64,000 nt of DNA from NCBI GenBank assembly GCA_038501195.1, contig JBBPUQ010000010.1:17501-81500 (forward strand). Direction: 5' to 3'. Made by a program: the position numbers and the translations under genes. Shown one piece after another: positions 47,401 through 58,641 of this stretch. The notes under the pieces were generated by a model. It was not told the origin of the DNA and ran no database searches. It worked only from the letters and a program-made list of their open reading frames with translations. The stretch's first letter is position 1, and each line of letters starts with the position of its first letter. Origin of the DNA: Nemania diffusa (taxonomy: Eukaryota; Ascomycota; Sordariomycetes; Xylariales; Xylariaceae).

Positions 47401-48536
47401 TCGAAGATGAGACCATGTGCTCGGCTTTCTAGGAGCATCCATTGTAGGGGATAAAGAGATAACCCATCCTCTTGCGAGCCGCCACCAATATCGGCATGGG
47501 AGCCGATAAACCAAGCTTCGATAATTGAGCGCTGTGCTAAGTCCGGAGACAATGCTGGTAAAGGACCAAAGAGGCAGGGTTGGAAAGAATTACGGGTTTC
47601 GTTAAGGGCGAGGGCATGGCGAAGTGTCTGAGTCGACTTTAATAAGGCGGGTTGTGGTCTTGATGGTTCTCGCCCGACCTTTATGCTATCCAACAGGCCG
47701 AGGAAATGTATCACAGGCTCATTAGCCCATTTTTTGGCCGCTCTAATTATTCTGTAAGCACGTGCATACATAAGTACCGCTTTGGATAAGAGGCCGAACT
47801 TACATATACCGAAAAGCCTAGCTCGCGATTAGCATTATTGTCCTAGAGACTGATAGAAACTGGTATGGAATGCTCACCTTATGAGCGCTCTGTGCTTTAT
47901 GTTGAGAGTCCCGAAAAGAAGGTAATAAGTTGACTTGGTGTTGATACTCGCGCTCATCCCATCCGGTCTGGATCGTGGTGAGTTGGTGAAAAAGGTCTGC
48001 GACGACCCGTAACACATCTATAAAGACACGATTAGCTTTCATTCCTCATACTCAGTACTGGTTTGATGATATCGGCGGTAATCCGACTGTAAGGTCCGTA
48101 GGATCGCAGACATACAGGCGCCACGACTAAATCCGTATAACCATAGCTCGTCAGTAGATTCGCCGAGTTGTTGGCAGCAAAACTAGTTCTTTTGTGTTAG
48201 CAGGACCAGACCCTAGCAAGATCTCGCTAGCATTCGAAACTAGGTGCGGGCTCATACAGCAAATATTCTGTTAACTTGGTTATCATATGCCTCCTGAGTC
48301 GTGGTGATCGAATCGTTAAAATTGTCGAGGGGCTGTCTGTCGAGTCCAACGCCAGATTCGTAATATGCCACCTGCTTCACCGCCCTGTTGTCCTGGACAA
48401 ATGTGCCTTGTTTGACAGACGAATAGATGCGATATATGTTACTGTTATTGCCCTCCCGTCGAACAACCAGCCCGTTTGGGTCGTACCAAGTACCATCGAC
48501 ACATACAACCACACGCTTCACGGGATTATAAGCCAT
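44461..48536 (-). CDS. DUF2235 hydrolase-GTPase fusion protein, complete copy
   Basis: Minus-strand gene, 1130 aa, ten exons: 48258-48536, 48116-48182, 47878-48017, 47804-47817 (14 nt), 46850-47751, 46493-46776, 46221-46414, 45816-46129, 45385-45726, 44461-45317. Residues 1-535 are a DUF2235 (Tle1-type alpha/beta-hydrolase): VDGTW near 13-17, nucleophile Ser112 in GFSRGA, Asp188 in GLLDSIK, His252 in GSHADIGGG, with a long Ser/Lys-rich insert about 330-430. A GTPase follows at once: P-loop GRAGVGKST 544-552, G3 DSRG 591-594, and a weak G4 TMKD 663-666. After a helical stretch, residues about 861-906 are hydrophobic (one or two membrane segments), and the tail is Ser/Pro-rich and acidic. DUF2235 proteins include lipases; the substrate here is unknown. 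The fusion suggests a nucleotide-controlled enzyme at a membrane. The last 476 coding bases lie outside the duplicated unit. Confidence 0.82.
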
Positions 48537-49733
48537 TGCGATTTAGTTCTCCGGCAGGCTGCGCGTTGCTCTAGGTGAATGAGCCCGTTGGTTACTACTA
48601 TGCAATGAATTTCTCGCCCATCCACGCGCTGCGACACAGAGAACAAAACCTCTTTATCAGGGTTACAAGATCCGGGAGCAGGATGGGATGATCACGTCTA
48701 AGGAAGGCACAAATTGCAGATCTCGAGTCTGACGTGGGCACTGGTCCAGTGGTCTCTCATCAGATGGGATGGTATGCAGGGGTACACCGTAACGTACTTG
48801 GCAACTGTCGTGTAGTAGTGTACATACACTATGTATGGAGGTAGGTAAGTATGCTATGAACATGGCCCTACCTACTTGATGCCACATACGTAGTGTACAC
48901 TAAAGTCATAGGTAAGCACACGTATGAGCTTATGGTGACAAACCCACCGAGAGCTCGATCCGCTATAGAATAGAATCCCAGCAAGCCATGGTTTCGCCGT
49001 TCCCCATGGTGCTCACTTCAGTGTCACCACTCAAAACTAGTCGGTGCGGCGATGCAGGTTCAAATTAGAAAGATCTGGTGCAAGGCGTATACCAGGAAGA
49101 CGAGAATATGCGTAGGGCAGAGTGCCGCAGAGTGCCGCAGCAAGGTAGGATCGCAAAACCGGGTCTATTCCACTTTCATCTTCTTCCTTCTCAACACAAC
49201 AGTACATCAAGGGGATCGCCTCCATTTGATTGGCTCGTTTCCAAGGGCTGAGAGTCGAGGGTGTGGTCGATTTGGAATGCTGACTTCATCCGACATTCCT
49301 CAACGTTGAAGATGGAACCATGCGTATCATCGTGTATGTAAGTAGGTACTGCGTAGACACAGTACCGGCATTATACAGTATCCAAGCACGCGAGTCCAGC
49401 TGCCAGCAGCCCGCCAAAAGGCTTGGCCACTCCCGGCAACCCGGACACTAACTAACATGAGATAGGAACTCGCTTGAACTAGATAACCTAGCGTCGCCCT
49501 GAGACACTATTAGTCTAGGTAGACGAGTACCTAGATCGATTGGGTCGTTTACGCAGTTGATTGGCTCAATTGTGGGGATTATTCTCTCATGACCTACAGT
49601 ACCGGCGGGAGATCGGTAGTGAAGCAGTGTACCGTCTTGGAGGCACATAGGAGAATAAGACTCGAAGGCCAAAAGGATGTTGTATTGGAAATGGAGGGTC
49701 TGTAGCAGTACAGAAGCTAGCGAAAATACTGTA

Positions 49734-50152
49734 CTAGAGGATCCACCCGTGGAGTACCCTCTTTCACTGCGTTCAGAGGGCTCCTTGGCCAGCAAAAACG
49801 AGGTAAAAACACCAACTTTAAAGCCGAATACCAGCTGCAACAAACAAACAAGTGAAATTTTGGTACAGGCGCTGTACTCATGTAATTCAGCCCTCTGCTA
49901 ATATATATAATATATATATGTGCCACATAAAATTTATTTTTGAGATAATTTTCAAACCACGTTATCTCATATATTATATATATTGGCAGATAGCGCTGAA
50001 CTGCGTGAGTATAGCGCCGGTACTAAAATTTGCGCTGTCTGTTTGTTGCAACTGGTATTCGGCTTTAAAGTTGGTGTTTTTACCTCGTTTTTGCTGGCCA
50101 AGGAGCCCTCTGAACGCAGTGAAAGAGGGTACTCCACGGGTGGATCCTCTAG
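49734..50152. mobile_element. Foldback MITE 1, left copy
   Basis: A 419-bp element whose two arms (about 49734-49920 and 49966-50152) are near-perfect inverted repeats; the outer roughly 100 bases are identical. Ends are CTAGAGGATCCACCCG and its complement, flanked by TA on both sides (49732-49733 and 50153-50154), the target preferred by Tc1/mariner-type elements. The centre is an AT-rich loop. No protein is coded. The inner parts of the arms differ mainly by transitions. Confidence 0.8.
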
Positions 50153-50333
50153 TAAATCCATTGGAGATTTTATGTTACTCATGGGGCGCTCTCGGGGCAG
50201 TAGGATTTCTATATATGCAAGTCAGCAGATGCACACATACGTATAAGCACCCTCTCCGATTTTAATTTGACCTATACCGCTCTAGCGTCTATAGATCAGC
50301 ATCCTTCCACAAAAGTTATAATTTAAGTAACTA

Positions 50334-50528
50334 TCCCTTTAAGGGCCGCTTCGGCACAGCGACTTAAATAGTGGAATAACGGGGCCGCTCGCAGGCATGT
50401 TTACACCCAATAAAACTATTATCCGAGCATTGTTTTATCCTCTTATTGGGTGTATGCATCTGTGCGAGCGGCCCCATTATTCCACTTTTTAAGTCGCTGT
50501 GCCGAAGCGGCCCTTATACGTAAAGGGA
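50334..50528. mobile_element. Foldback MITE 2, left copy
   Basis: A 195-bp inverted-repeat element. Arms contain AGGGCCGCTTCGGCACAGCG and GTGGAATAACGGGGCCGCTC (left) and the complements (right). The ends TCCCTT/AAGGGA are flanked by TA. It shares its ends and the GTGGAATAACGGG motif with element 3, so both belong to one family. Confidence 0.72.
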
Positions 50529-51101
50529 TACGTATACACATAGTTTGTCGAATATCGCATGGAACGCTTCTGCGACGCTAGTTCCCTTATGTAATTAGTA
50601 TGCTTTCTTTTCTCGCTTTTTATAACCCTTTCTTCTTTCCTTCCATGCAGAAAAAATGGAGCGGATGCGGTATAGAGATTCATCGACCCAGGAGATTATT
50701 TTAGTCGAAGAAGGGAGGTCGATTACATCATCGTGTAAGCAGAGTACACAGTAGGTAAAGTCGCATAAACTCTCGTTGTAGATCTTCATGTATGTATGTA
50801 CGCTGTAAGTATTAGAGACACCTACCTAAATGAAGCTGTCAACGCGAATAGATGATATTTGTCTTCCTAGTCAGTCTCGTTTACTTGGTAGGTCTTCTAC
50901 ATACCTATCTAACATCCCAGTCCGGTTGCGCTATATAGGTACATGGCTTACATGCAAATTTTAAAGATTTAATCATTGTAAAAGGCTCTCCACAAATTAC
51001 TGGACGAAAGCCACCGCTAGTTAGTAATTTTCACTATTTTTTAAATCAAGTCTTTCTAAAAATACTTAGAGAACATGAAAAGGCTGCTCTATTAATTTAT
51101 A

Positions 51102-51244
51102 TCCCTTGAAGCGCCCACTCGGCTTGGTGACTTAAAAGTGGAATAACGGGGGTTTTTACATAACCAAATGCACCGAATCAGATATTTATACTAAGCTCGG
51201 GGAAGCATTTTATTGTCACAAAGCCGAGTGGGCGCTTAAAGGGA
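51102..51244. mobile_element. Foldback MITE 3, left copy
   Basis: A 143-bp inverted-repeat element with arms built on GCGCCCACTCGGCTT and ends TCCCTT/AAGGGA, flanked by TA. The inner GACTTAAAAGTGGAATAACGG aligns with element 2, marking a diverged member of the same family; only the left arm keeps this inner part. Confidence 0.7.
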
Positions 51245-52319
51245 TAATACCAGGGCCAAATTTCCTAGAGTATGAAAATATTAATAATTAGAGCCTGTCT
51301 TCAACTCTTGTATACACGTTCTGCAACAAGCCTGAATGCAATAGACTTGCGAGGTTTCTAGGCTGTAAAGATTTGATAGCGAAGTGTTATTTCGTTTCAT
51401 GTTAATATGAGACTCAGAAACCAACCCCCGCGTTACCGCCAAAAAATAGTGTTATTAGGCTCTGTCTGTCAGGGGGAAAAGACGCCGTTAATCCATGATG
51501 TAATTGACGGTATATAAGGGCTCTACGCGACACTGTCCTAATCACCAATCACCCGCAGTCTCATCAATCAAGCATACTTATTGCAATACTCGAAGGATAG
51601 AGGATATTCCGTAATAGTTATACAGTTACTCTAAAACTGGGCACAAGTCGTAAATGCGTACAAGGTAGTACAAGTAAAACATACACATCTCATAGCCGGG
51701 GATCTTATGGGCTTTAACCTCTCGGCTACCTGCGTCACCATTATTACGCATTGCAATCCGGGGTTTGAAGCCTATAGAGATCACCAACGCCTAGTATGTA
51801 AGAAGCATAAGCATAACTTTGTTAAGATAAGATTCCTCTATTCTTAGTCCAATGCCTCATATTTAAATTAAGCGCATCAATGACTCTAGCGAGAACCTGG
51901 TGGCTTTACTACGGCTAGGGTGATCGAAAATCAGTTCAATACAAGGCAACACTAGAGGGTCAGGTCAAATTATGGTACCCGATAAACCCTATTGTGAGCT
52001 TCCATTGAGTATTTGCTGTTGTTGTTCTCCTTGTCAAGTTGGGAATTATATCGCAGCTTAGCACTAGCCCATCTAGGATCTTTTAAGTGATGTATACTCC
52101 CTCTAGGATAAAGCCATCTGAAAAGTAACCAGTCTTCACACTAGTCGCTGAAGGTTTACACATTCATGATACACCTTGGATACTGATTCTGCGCTGGGAA
52201 GGCACGATGCCAACAGGTATCTCTAAGTGATCAATACTATATTATCAGGAGTTCAAACTTGCCAGATAAACGAAACCTCCATGTTGTAGGAGACCGGTCT
52301 TTACGCAATTAATTAAGGT

Positions 52320-55300
52320 CTAACTCATATTATGGCGATCGATCTCGTTGTGGACCAGCTCTCTAACCGACGCCCCTCCGTTGGCTGCTAATTCCGCGCG
52401 CTTAGCGCGATACTGCCCTAACGACTCTTCGAAGTCCTGCTTCGTTACAAATTTGCCTTTCCTGGTGAAGGCAGCGGAAAGGGTGAGGATTAGATCACAT
52501 GTGCACTTGGCGATTAACCTAGAGGCCGGTGGGATGAAAGCGAAAGGTAGCGATGCTAGGGCAGGAATACCACCGATGATTGTGCCTACGGTAAGGCCAA
52601 TACCGAGACCAAGGAGCACAGCAAGCTGGGTGACTATGGAATAAAGGATTAGCATGCCTTCCAAGAAGAATGTGTAAGGGTTGTCGGAGCGTAACTCGTA
52701 ATATGCAGCAATAGCTAAAGGCGAGGGACGTGCACCAAATGTTGATCGAAATAAGAAGAGATAGTACATGGTATTACTCACAGCTCTGCGTTACGAAGGT
52801 ACCCATATTTTTCCATAGAAGAGTCCTTGCGATACGTTCGATTTCATTCACCTTTGCTGAACCCGAAAGGCCAAAGCTCTTGATGATCTTTGAGCATATA
52901 AAGTGTGAGATAGTAGGCGTGGTGAGAACGCTGGTGAACATCATCGAACCCATAACTGAAGACCAATTAGAGAAATTTAAGAGCCGTAAACTTTCCTCGA
53001 TGGATGCCGAAATCTTCACATCAATATCTGCGATTTGCGCGCTGACGAAATTTGCCCGAGCTGAGTCATCCGGGACCAATAGAATGGTCTGTTTTACGAG
53101 TTCTGTGATGGAGTCCTTATCCCCTGAAGAGAACATGTGAGCTAAGCACGCGTGTGTAAAGGTTGGTAGCGTTTTGTTAGAATAGACGCTGGGTTACGAC
53201 TAGGCGACTTACTTTTTGACGTATAGACAAACGGAGCGAAATCCTTCTCCAACCCTAGCTTTTGCTCGAGCTGACGAATGTCATCCTCTTTTACCCGGAG
53301 AAACTTCTCTTCGGCTTGCGCATGGGCGCGACGATCAAGTTCTTCACCGGTATACCCTGCATCTTCAAGTTGCTCGCGGGCCGCTCCATAGTTTTCGTTG
53401 ATGAATCGGTCCTTCATAGTTCGGACAAGAATAACTGGGACTGCTCTAGCATACTTATCGAGAACCTCGAATATCTTTCTGTCCGCTTCATGCACAACTC
53501 GAGTCGATGGCACATCGATACAAAACCTAATAACACCGTTAGTAGCTATATTGATGTGACAGAGAAAGAACAACCAAGAGCTCCGACTACCAAGACCTTG
53601 ATTAGTGCTGTACGTACCATATTGCGTCTAATCTATCGTCGGGCTTTCCTGCTGATGCTCTCTTTTTCACGAACTTTTCTAAAAGCTCAATCTCTTCTGT
53701 CGCGCCACTCTGGAAGCCCCTTGAATCATGAACTATGAGTCCAGGCAATGTATCCATCTCAAAACCTTCGTCCACATCGTGTACGCCGTGGTCGTTCGAC
53801 GATTCTTGCGTCTATCATTCCGATAATCAGTTTCTGTGCCTAAAGCTTCTTTGGAAACATTTTCTGTTCGTTCAAGGAGGTATACTCACCACGATGGAAC
53901 CAAACACCTTGTTAATTAACGTAGACTTTCCTACTCCTGCCCTACCACACACGAGAACGCGACAGTTTTTCAGCTCCGGACCTCCTAGATCAGCGAGCGT
54001 TGCCCGCCAAGGGTCCATAGAAATATTTCCTTCGACTTCATGTTTTACAAAGGCAGACAGTCGGAAGTTATTTAAACCGTCGACGTATGGATTAAGTTCG
54101 CCTGTAAAGCCTAAACGGTCGTACACGTCGCTTACAAAGTACACTGACGGATGTATTATAGTGCCACAAGGGGCTTTAGGACAAGACAGCGCGGTTAGCA
54201 TTGGGCTATAACTATCGTCCAAGGCATCAACAAATTGAAGACTCACTATTATCTAAGTAGCCGATAAGCCCTTGGGAGTTGAATACATCACGGGAGGCGG
54301 AGAATAGCGAAAGTAGGGCCGGTCCAGAGTTGATGTGGATGACGTGTGGACGAGGCCCGACCTCAACAACCTCGTCTTTCAGCGACGGTGCCCATAGAGA
54401 ATCAACATCAGCATCCCTCTTTGATTGTGTGGAAGCCGTAGAGGATAATGTCGCCTTGCTTGACTTCTTGCTAAGTCGGAATCGATCTCTCCATGATGGT
54501 CTGCGCATTTGTTCTGAAAATGAATGGCTAGACGGAGAAGTTGGGGAGATAGAACTGTCATCATTCTGATTCCTTTTCCGTGTATATCTCCTTTGCAGGA
54601 CTTTCTTCTTGTTAGCCTGCAGATTACCCTGCCGATGCGTTGATCTGATGTCGACCATTTCAATTTGGATACCGTTGTTATACTGAAAGGTCCATGGTGT
54701 CAAAGGCTGGTGAGGTTTAGAAGGGTCCTGATCTGGAACCAAGGGAAATACAAGCCCCAAAGGCTCCTCTGTAATACTTTCGTTGTCCCATGAGGGTTCG
54801 AAGATGAGACCATGTGCTCGGCTTTCTAGGAGCATCCATTGTAGGGGATAAAGAGATAACCCATCCTCTTGCGAGCCGCCACCAATATCGGCATGGGAGC
54901 CGATAAACCAAGCTTCGATAATTGAGCGCTGTGCTAAGTCCGGAGACAATGCTGGTAAAGGACCAAAGAGGCAGGGTTGGAAAGAATTACGGGTTTCGTT
55001 AAGGGCGAGGGCATGGCGAAGTGTCTGAGTCGACTTTAATAAGGCGGGTTGTGGTCTTGATGGTTCTCGCCCGACCTTTATGCTATCCAACAGGCCGAGG
55101 AAATGTATCACAGGCTCATTAGCCCATTTTTTGGCCGCTCTAATTATTCTGTAAGCACGTGCATACATAAGTACCGCTTTGGATAAGAGGCCGAACTTAC
55201 ATATACCGAAAAGCCTAGCTCGCGATTAGCATTATTGTCCTAGAGACTGATAGAAACTGGTATGGAATGCTCACCTTATGAGCGCTCTGTGCTTTATGTT

Positions 55301-55933
55301 GAGAGTCCCGAAAAGAAGGTAATAAGTTGACTTGGTGTTGATACTCGCGCTCATCCCATCCGGTCTGGATCGTGGTGAGTTGGTGAAAAAGGTCTGCGAC
55401 GACCCGTAACACATCTATAAAGACACGATTAGCTTTCATTCCTCATACTCAGTACTGGTTTGATGATATCGGCGGTAATCCGACTGTAAGGTCCGTAGGA
55501 TCGCAGACATACAGGCGCCACGACTAAATCCGTATAACCATAGCTCGTCAGTAGATTCGCCGAGTTGTTGGCAGCAAAACTAGTTCTTTTGTGTTAGCAG
55601 GACCAGACCCTAGCAAGATCTCGCTAGCATTCGAAACTAGGTGCGGGCTCATACAGCAAATATTCTGTTAACTTGGTTATCATATGCCTCCTGAGTCGTG
55701 GTGATCGAATCGTTAAAATTGTCGAGGGGCTGTCTGTCGAGTCCAACGCCAGATTCGTAATATGCCACCTGCTTCACCGCCCTGTTGTCCTGGACAAATG
55801 TGCCTTGTTTGACAGACGAATAGATGCGATATATGTTACTGTTATTGCCCTCCCGTCGAACAACCAGCCCGTTTGGGTCGTACCAAGTACCATCGACACA
55901 TACAACCACACGCTTCACGGGATTATAAGCCAT
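52320..55933 (-). pseudogene. DUF2235-GTPase fusion gene, 3'-truncated copy
   Basis: Same gene as at 44461-48536, shifted by 7,397, with identical exons 1-9 (55655-55933, 55513-55579, 55275-55414, 55201-55214, 54247-55148, 53890-54173, 53618-53811, 53213-53526, 52782-53123). The last exon (52320-52714) crosses the duplication joint after EIDR and ends with four foreign residues and a stop, giving 976 aa. The hydrolase, GTPase and hydrophobic region remain; about 155 C-terminal residues (helical part and acidic Ser/Pro tail) are lost. Its promoter is a full copy, so it may be transcribed. I class it as a truncated gene, not as certainly dead. Confidence 0.78.
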
Positions 55934-57130
55934 TGCGATTTAGTTCTCCGGCAGGCTGCGCGTTGCTCTAGGTGAATGAGCCCGTTGGTTACTACTATGC
56001 AATGAATTTCTCGCCCATCCACGCGCTGCGACACAGAGAACAAAACCTCTTTATCAGGGTTACAAGATCCGGGAGCAGGATGGGATGATCACGTCTAAGG
56101 AAGGCACAAATTGCAGATCTCGAGTCTGACGTGGGCACTGGTCCAGTGGTCTCTCATCAGATGGGATGGTATGCAGGGGTACACCGTAACGTACTTGGCA
56201 ACTGTCGTGTAGTAGTGTACATACACTATGTATGGAGGTAGGTAAGTATGCTATGAACATGGCCCTACCTACTTGATGCCACATACGTAGTGTACACTAA
56301 AGTCATAGGTAAGCACACGTATGAGCTTATGGTGACAAACCCACCGAGAGCTCGATCCGCTATAGAATAGAATCCCAGCAAGCCATGGTTTCGCCGTTCC
56401 CCATGGTGCTCACTTCAGTGTCACCACTCAAAACTAGTCGGTGCGGCGATGCAGGTTCAAATTAGAAAGATCTGGTGCAAGGCGTATACCAGGAAGACGA
56501 GAATATGCGTAGGGCAGAGTGCCGCAGAGTGCCGCAGCAAGGTAGGATCGCAAAACCGGGTCTATTCCACTTTCATCTTCTTCCTTCTCAACACAACAGT
56601 ACATCAAGGGGATCGCCTCCATTTGATTGGCTCGTTTCCAAGGGCTGAGAGTCGAGGGTGTGGTCGATTTGGAATGCTGACTTCATCCGACATTCCTCAA
56701 CGTTGAAGATGGAACCATGCGTATCATCGTGTATGTAAGTAGGTACTGCGTAGACACAGTACCGGCATTATACAGTATCCAAGCACGCGAGTCCAGCTGC
56801 CAGCAGCCCGCCAAAAGGCTTGGCCACTCCCGGCAACCCGGACACTAACTAACATGAGATAGGAACTCGCTTGAACTAGATAACCTAGCGTCGCCCTGAG
56901 ACACTATTAGTCTAGGTAGACGAGTACCTAGATCGATTGGGTCGTTTACGCAGTTGATTGGCTCAATTGTGGGGATTATTCTCTCATGACCTACAGTACC
57001 GGCGGGAGATCGGTAGTGAAGCAGTGTACCGTCTTGGAGGCACATAGGAGAATAAGACTCGAAGGCCAAAAGGATGTTGTATTGGAAATGGAGGGTCTGT
57101 AGCAGTACAGAAGCTAGCGAAAATACTGTA

Positions 57131-57549
57131 CTAGAGGATCCACCCGTGGAGTACCCTCTTTCACTGCGTTCAGAGGGCTCCTTGGCCAGCAAAAACGAGG
57201 TAAAAACACCAACTTTAAAGCCGAATACCAGCTGCAACAAACAAACAAGTGAAATTTTGGTACAGGCGCTGTACTCATGTAATTCAGCCCTCTGCTAATA
57301 TATATAATATATATATGTGCCACATAAAATTTATTTTTGAGATAATTTTCAAACCACGTTATCTCATATATTATATATATTGGCAGATAGCGCTGAACTG
57401 CGTGAGTATAGCGCCGGTACTAAAATTTGCGCTGTCTGTTTGTTGCAACTGGTATTCGGCTTTAAAGTTGGTGTTTTTACCTCGTTTTTGCTGGCCAAGG
57501 AGCCCTCTGAACGCAGTGAAAGAGGGTACTCCACGGGTGGATCCTCTAG
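57131..57549. mobile_element. Foldback MITE 1, right copy
   Basis: Copy of the 49734-50152 element carried along by the duplication, with the same TA flanks. It is not an independent insertion. Confidence 0.8.
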
Positions 57550-57730
57550 TAAATCCATTGGAGATTTTATGTTACTCATGGGGCGCTCTCGGGGCAGTAG
57601 GATTTCTATATATGCAAGTCAGCAGATGCACACATACGTATAAGCACCCTCTCCGATTTTAATTTGACCTATACCGCTCTAGCGTCTATAGATCAGCATC
57701 CTTCCACAAAAGTTATAATTTAAGTAACTA

Positions 57731-57925
57731 TCCCTTTAAGGGCCGCTTCGGCACAGCGACTTAAATAGTGGAATAACGGGGCCGCTCGCAGGCATGTTTA
57801 CACCCAATAAAACTATTATCCGAGCATTGTTTTATCCTCTTATTGGGTGTATGCATCTGTGCGAGCGGCCCCATTATTCCACTTTTTAAGTCGCTGTGCC
57901 GAAGCGGCCCTTATACGTAAAGGGA
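57731..57925. mobile_element. Foldback MITE 2, right copy
   Basis: Copy of the 50334-50528 element within the duplicated unit. Confidence 0.72.
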
Positions 57926-58498
57926 TACGTATACACATAGTTTGTCGAATATCGCATGGAACGCTTCTGCGACGCTAGTTCCCTTATGTAATTAGTATGC
58001 TTTCTTTTCTCGCTTTTTATAACCCTTTCTTCTTTCCTTCCATGCAGAAAAAATGGAGCGGATGCGGTATAGAGATTCATCGACCCAGGAGATTATTTTA
58101 GTCGAAGAAGGGAGGTCGATTACATCATCGTGTAAGCAGAGTACACAGTAGGTAAAGTCGCATAAACTCTCGTTGTAGATCTTCATGTATGTATGTACGC
58201 TGTAAGTATTAGAGACACCTACCTAAATGAAGCTGTCAACGCGAATAGATGATATTTGTCTTCCTAGTCAGTCTCGTTTACTTGGTAGGTCTTCTACATA
58301 CCTATCTAACATCCCAGTCCGGTTGCGCTATATAGGTACATGGCTTACATGCAAATTTTAAAGATTTAATCATTGTAAAAGGCTCTCCACAAATTACTGG
58401 ACGAAAGCCACCGCTAGTTAGTAATTTTCACTATTTTTTAAATCAAGTCTTTCTAAAAATACTTAGAGAACATGAAAAGGCTGCTCTATTAATTTATA

Positions 58499-58641
58499 TC
58501 CCTTGAAGCGCCCACTCGGCTTGGTGACTTAAAAGTGGAATAACGGGGGTTTTTACATAACCAAATGCACCGAATCAGATATTTATACTAAGCTCGGGGA
58601 AGCATTTTATTGTCACAAAGCCGAGTGGGCGCTTAAAGGGA
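58499..58641. mobile_element. Foldback MITE 3, right copy
   Basis: Copy of the 51102-51244 element within the duplicated unit. Confidence 0.7.

Larger units (their letters stand above)
48537..52319. other. Gene-free part of the left duplicated unit
   Basis: About 3.8 kb upstream of the fusion gene, without a gene. It holds the putative promoter, a direct repeat of AGAGTGCCGC at 49120-49140, three foldback elements (own entries) and, from about 51250 to 52320, AT-rich DNA with no open frame over 60 codons. Confidence 0.6.
44937..52333. repeat. 7,397-bp direct tandem duplication, left unit
   Basis: Every stretch compared matches the segment 7,397 bases further right, including all predicted frames, spacers and elements. 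The left edge is the GGCGATCGATC at 44937 inside the last exon of the fusion gene; the right edge is the TCATATTAT ending at 52333. No direct repeat or microhomology of more than a base or two is seen at the edges. Confidence 0.93.

Noticed and set aside
47804..47842. Frameshift in the DUF2235-GTPase gene between exons 4 and 5
   Set aside because: The first acceptor considered (47843) left the exons out of phase, but a second acceptor with a branch-like site yields a 14-nt exon and an intact frame.
52348..54569. Plus-strand frames within the duplicated unit (for example 53262-53738, 53735-54211)
   Set aside because: They are antisense to the fusion gene exons and repeat identically at 45865-46814.
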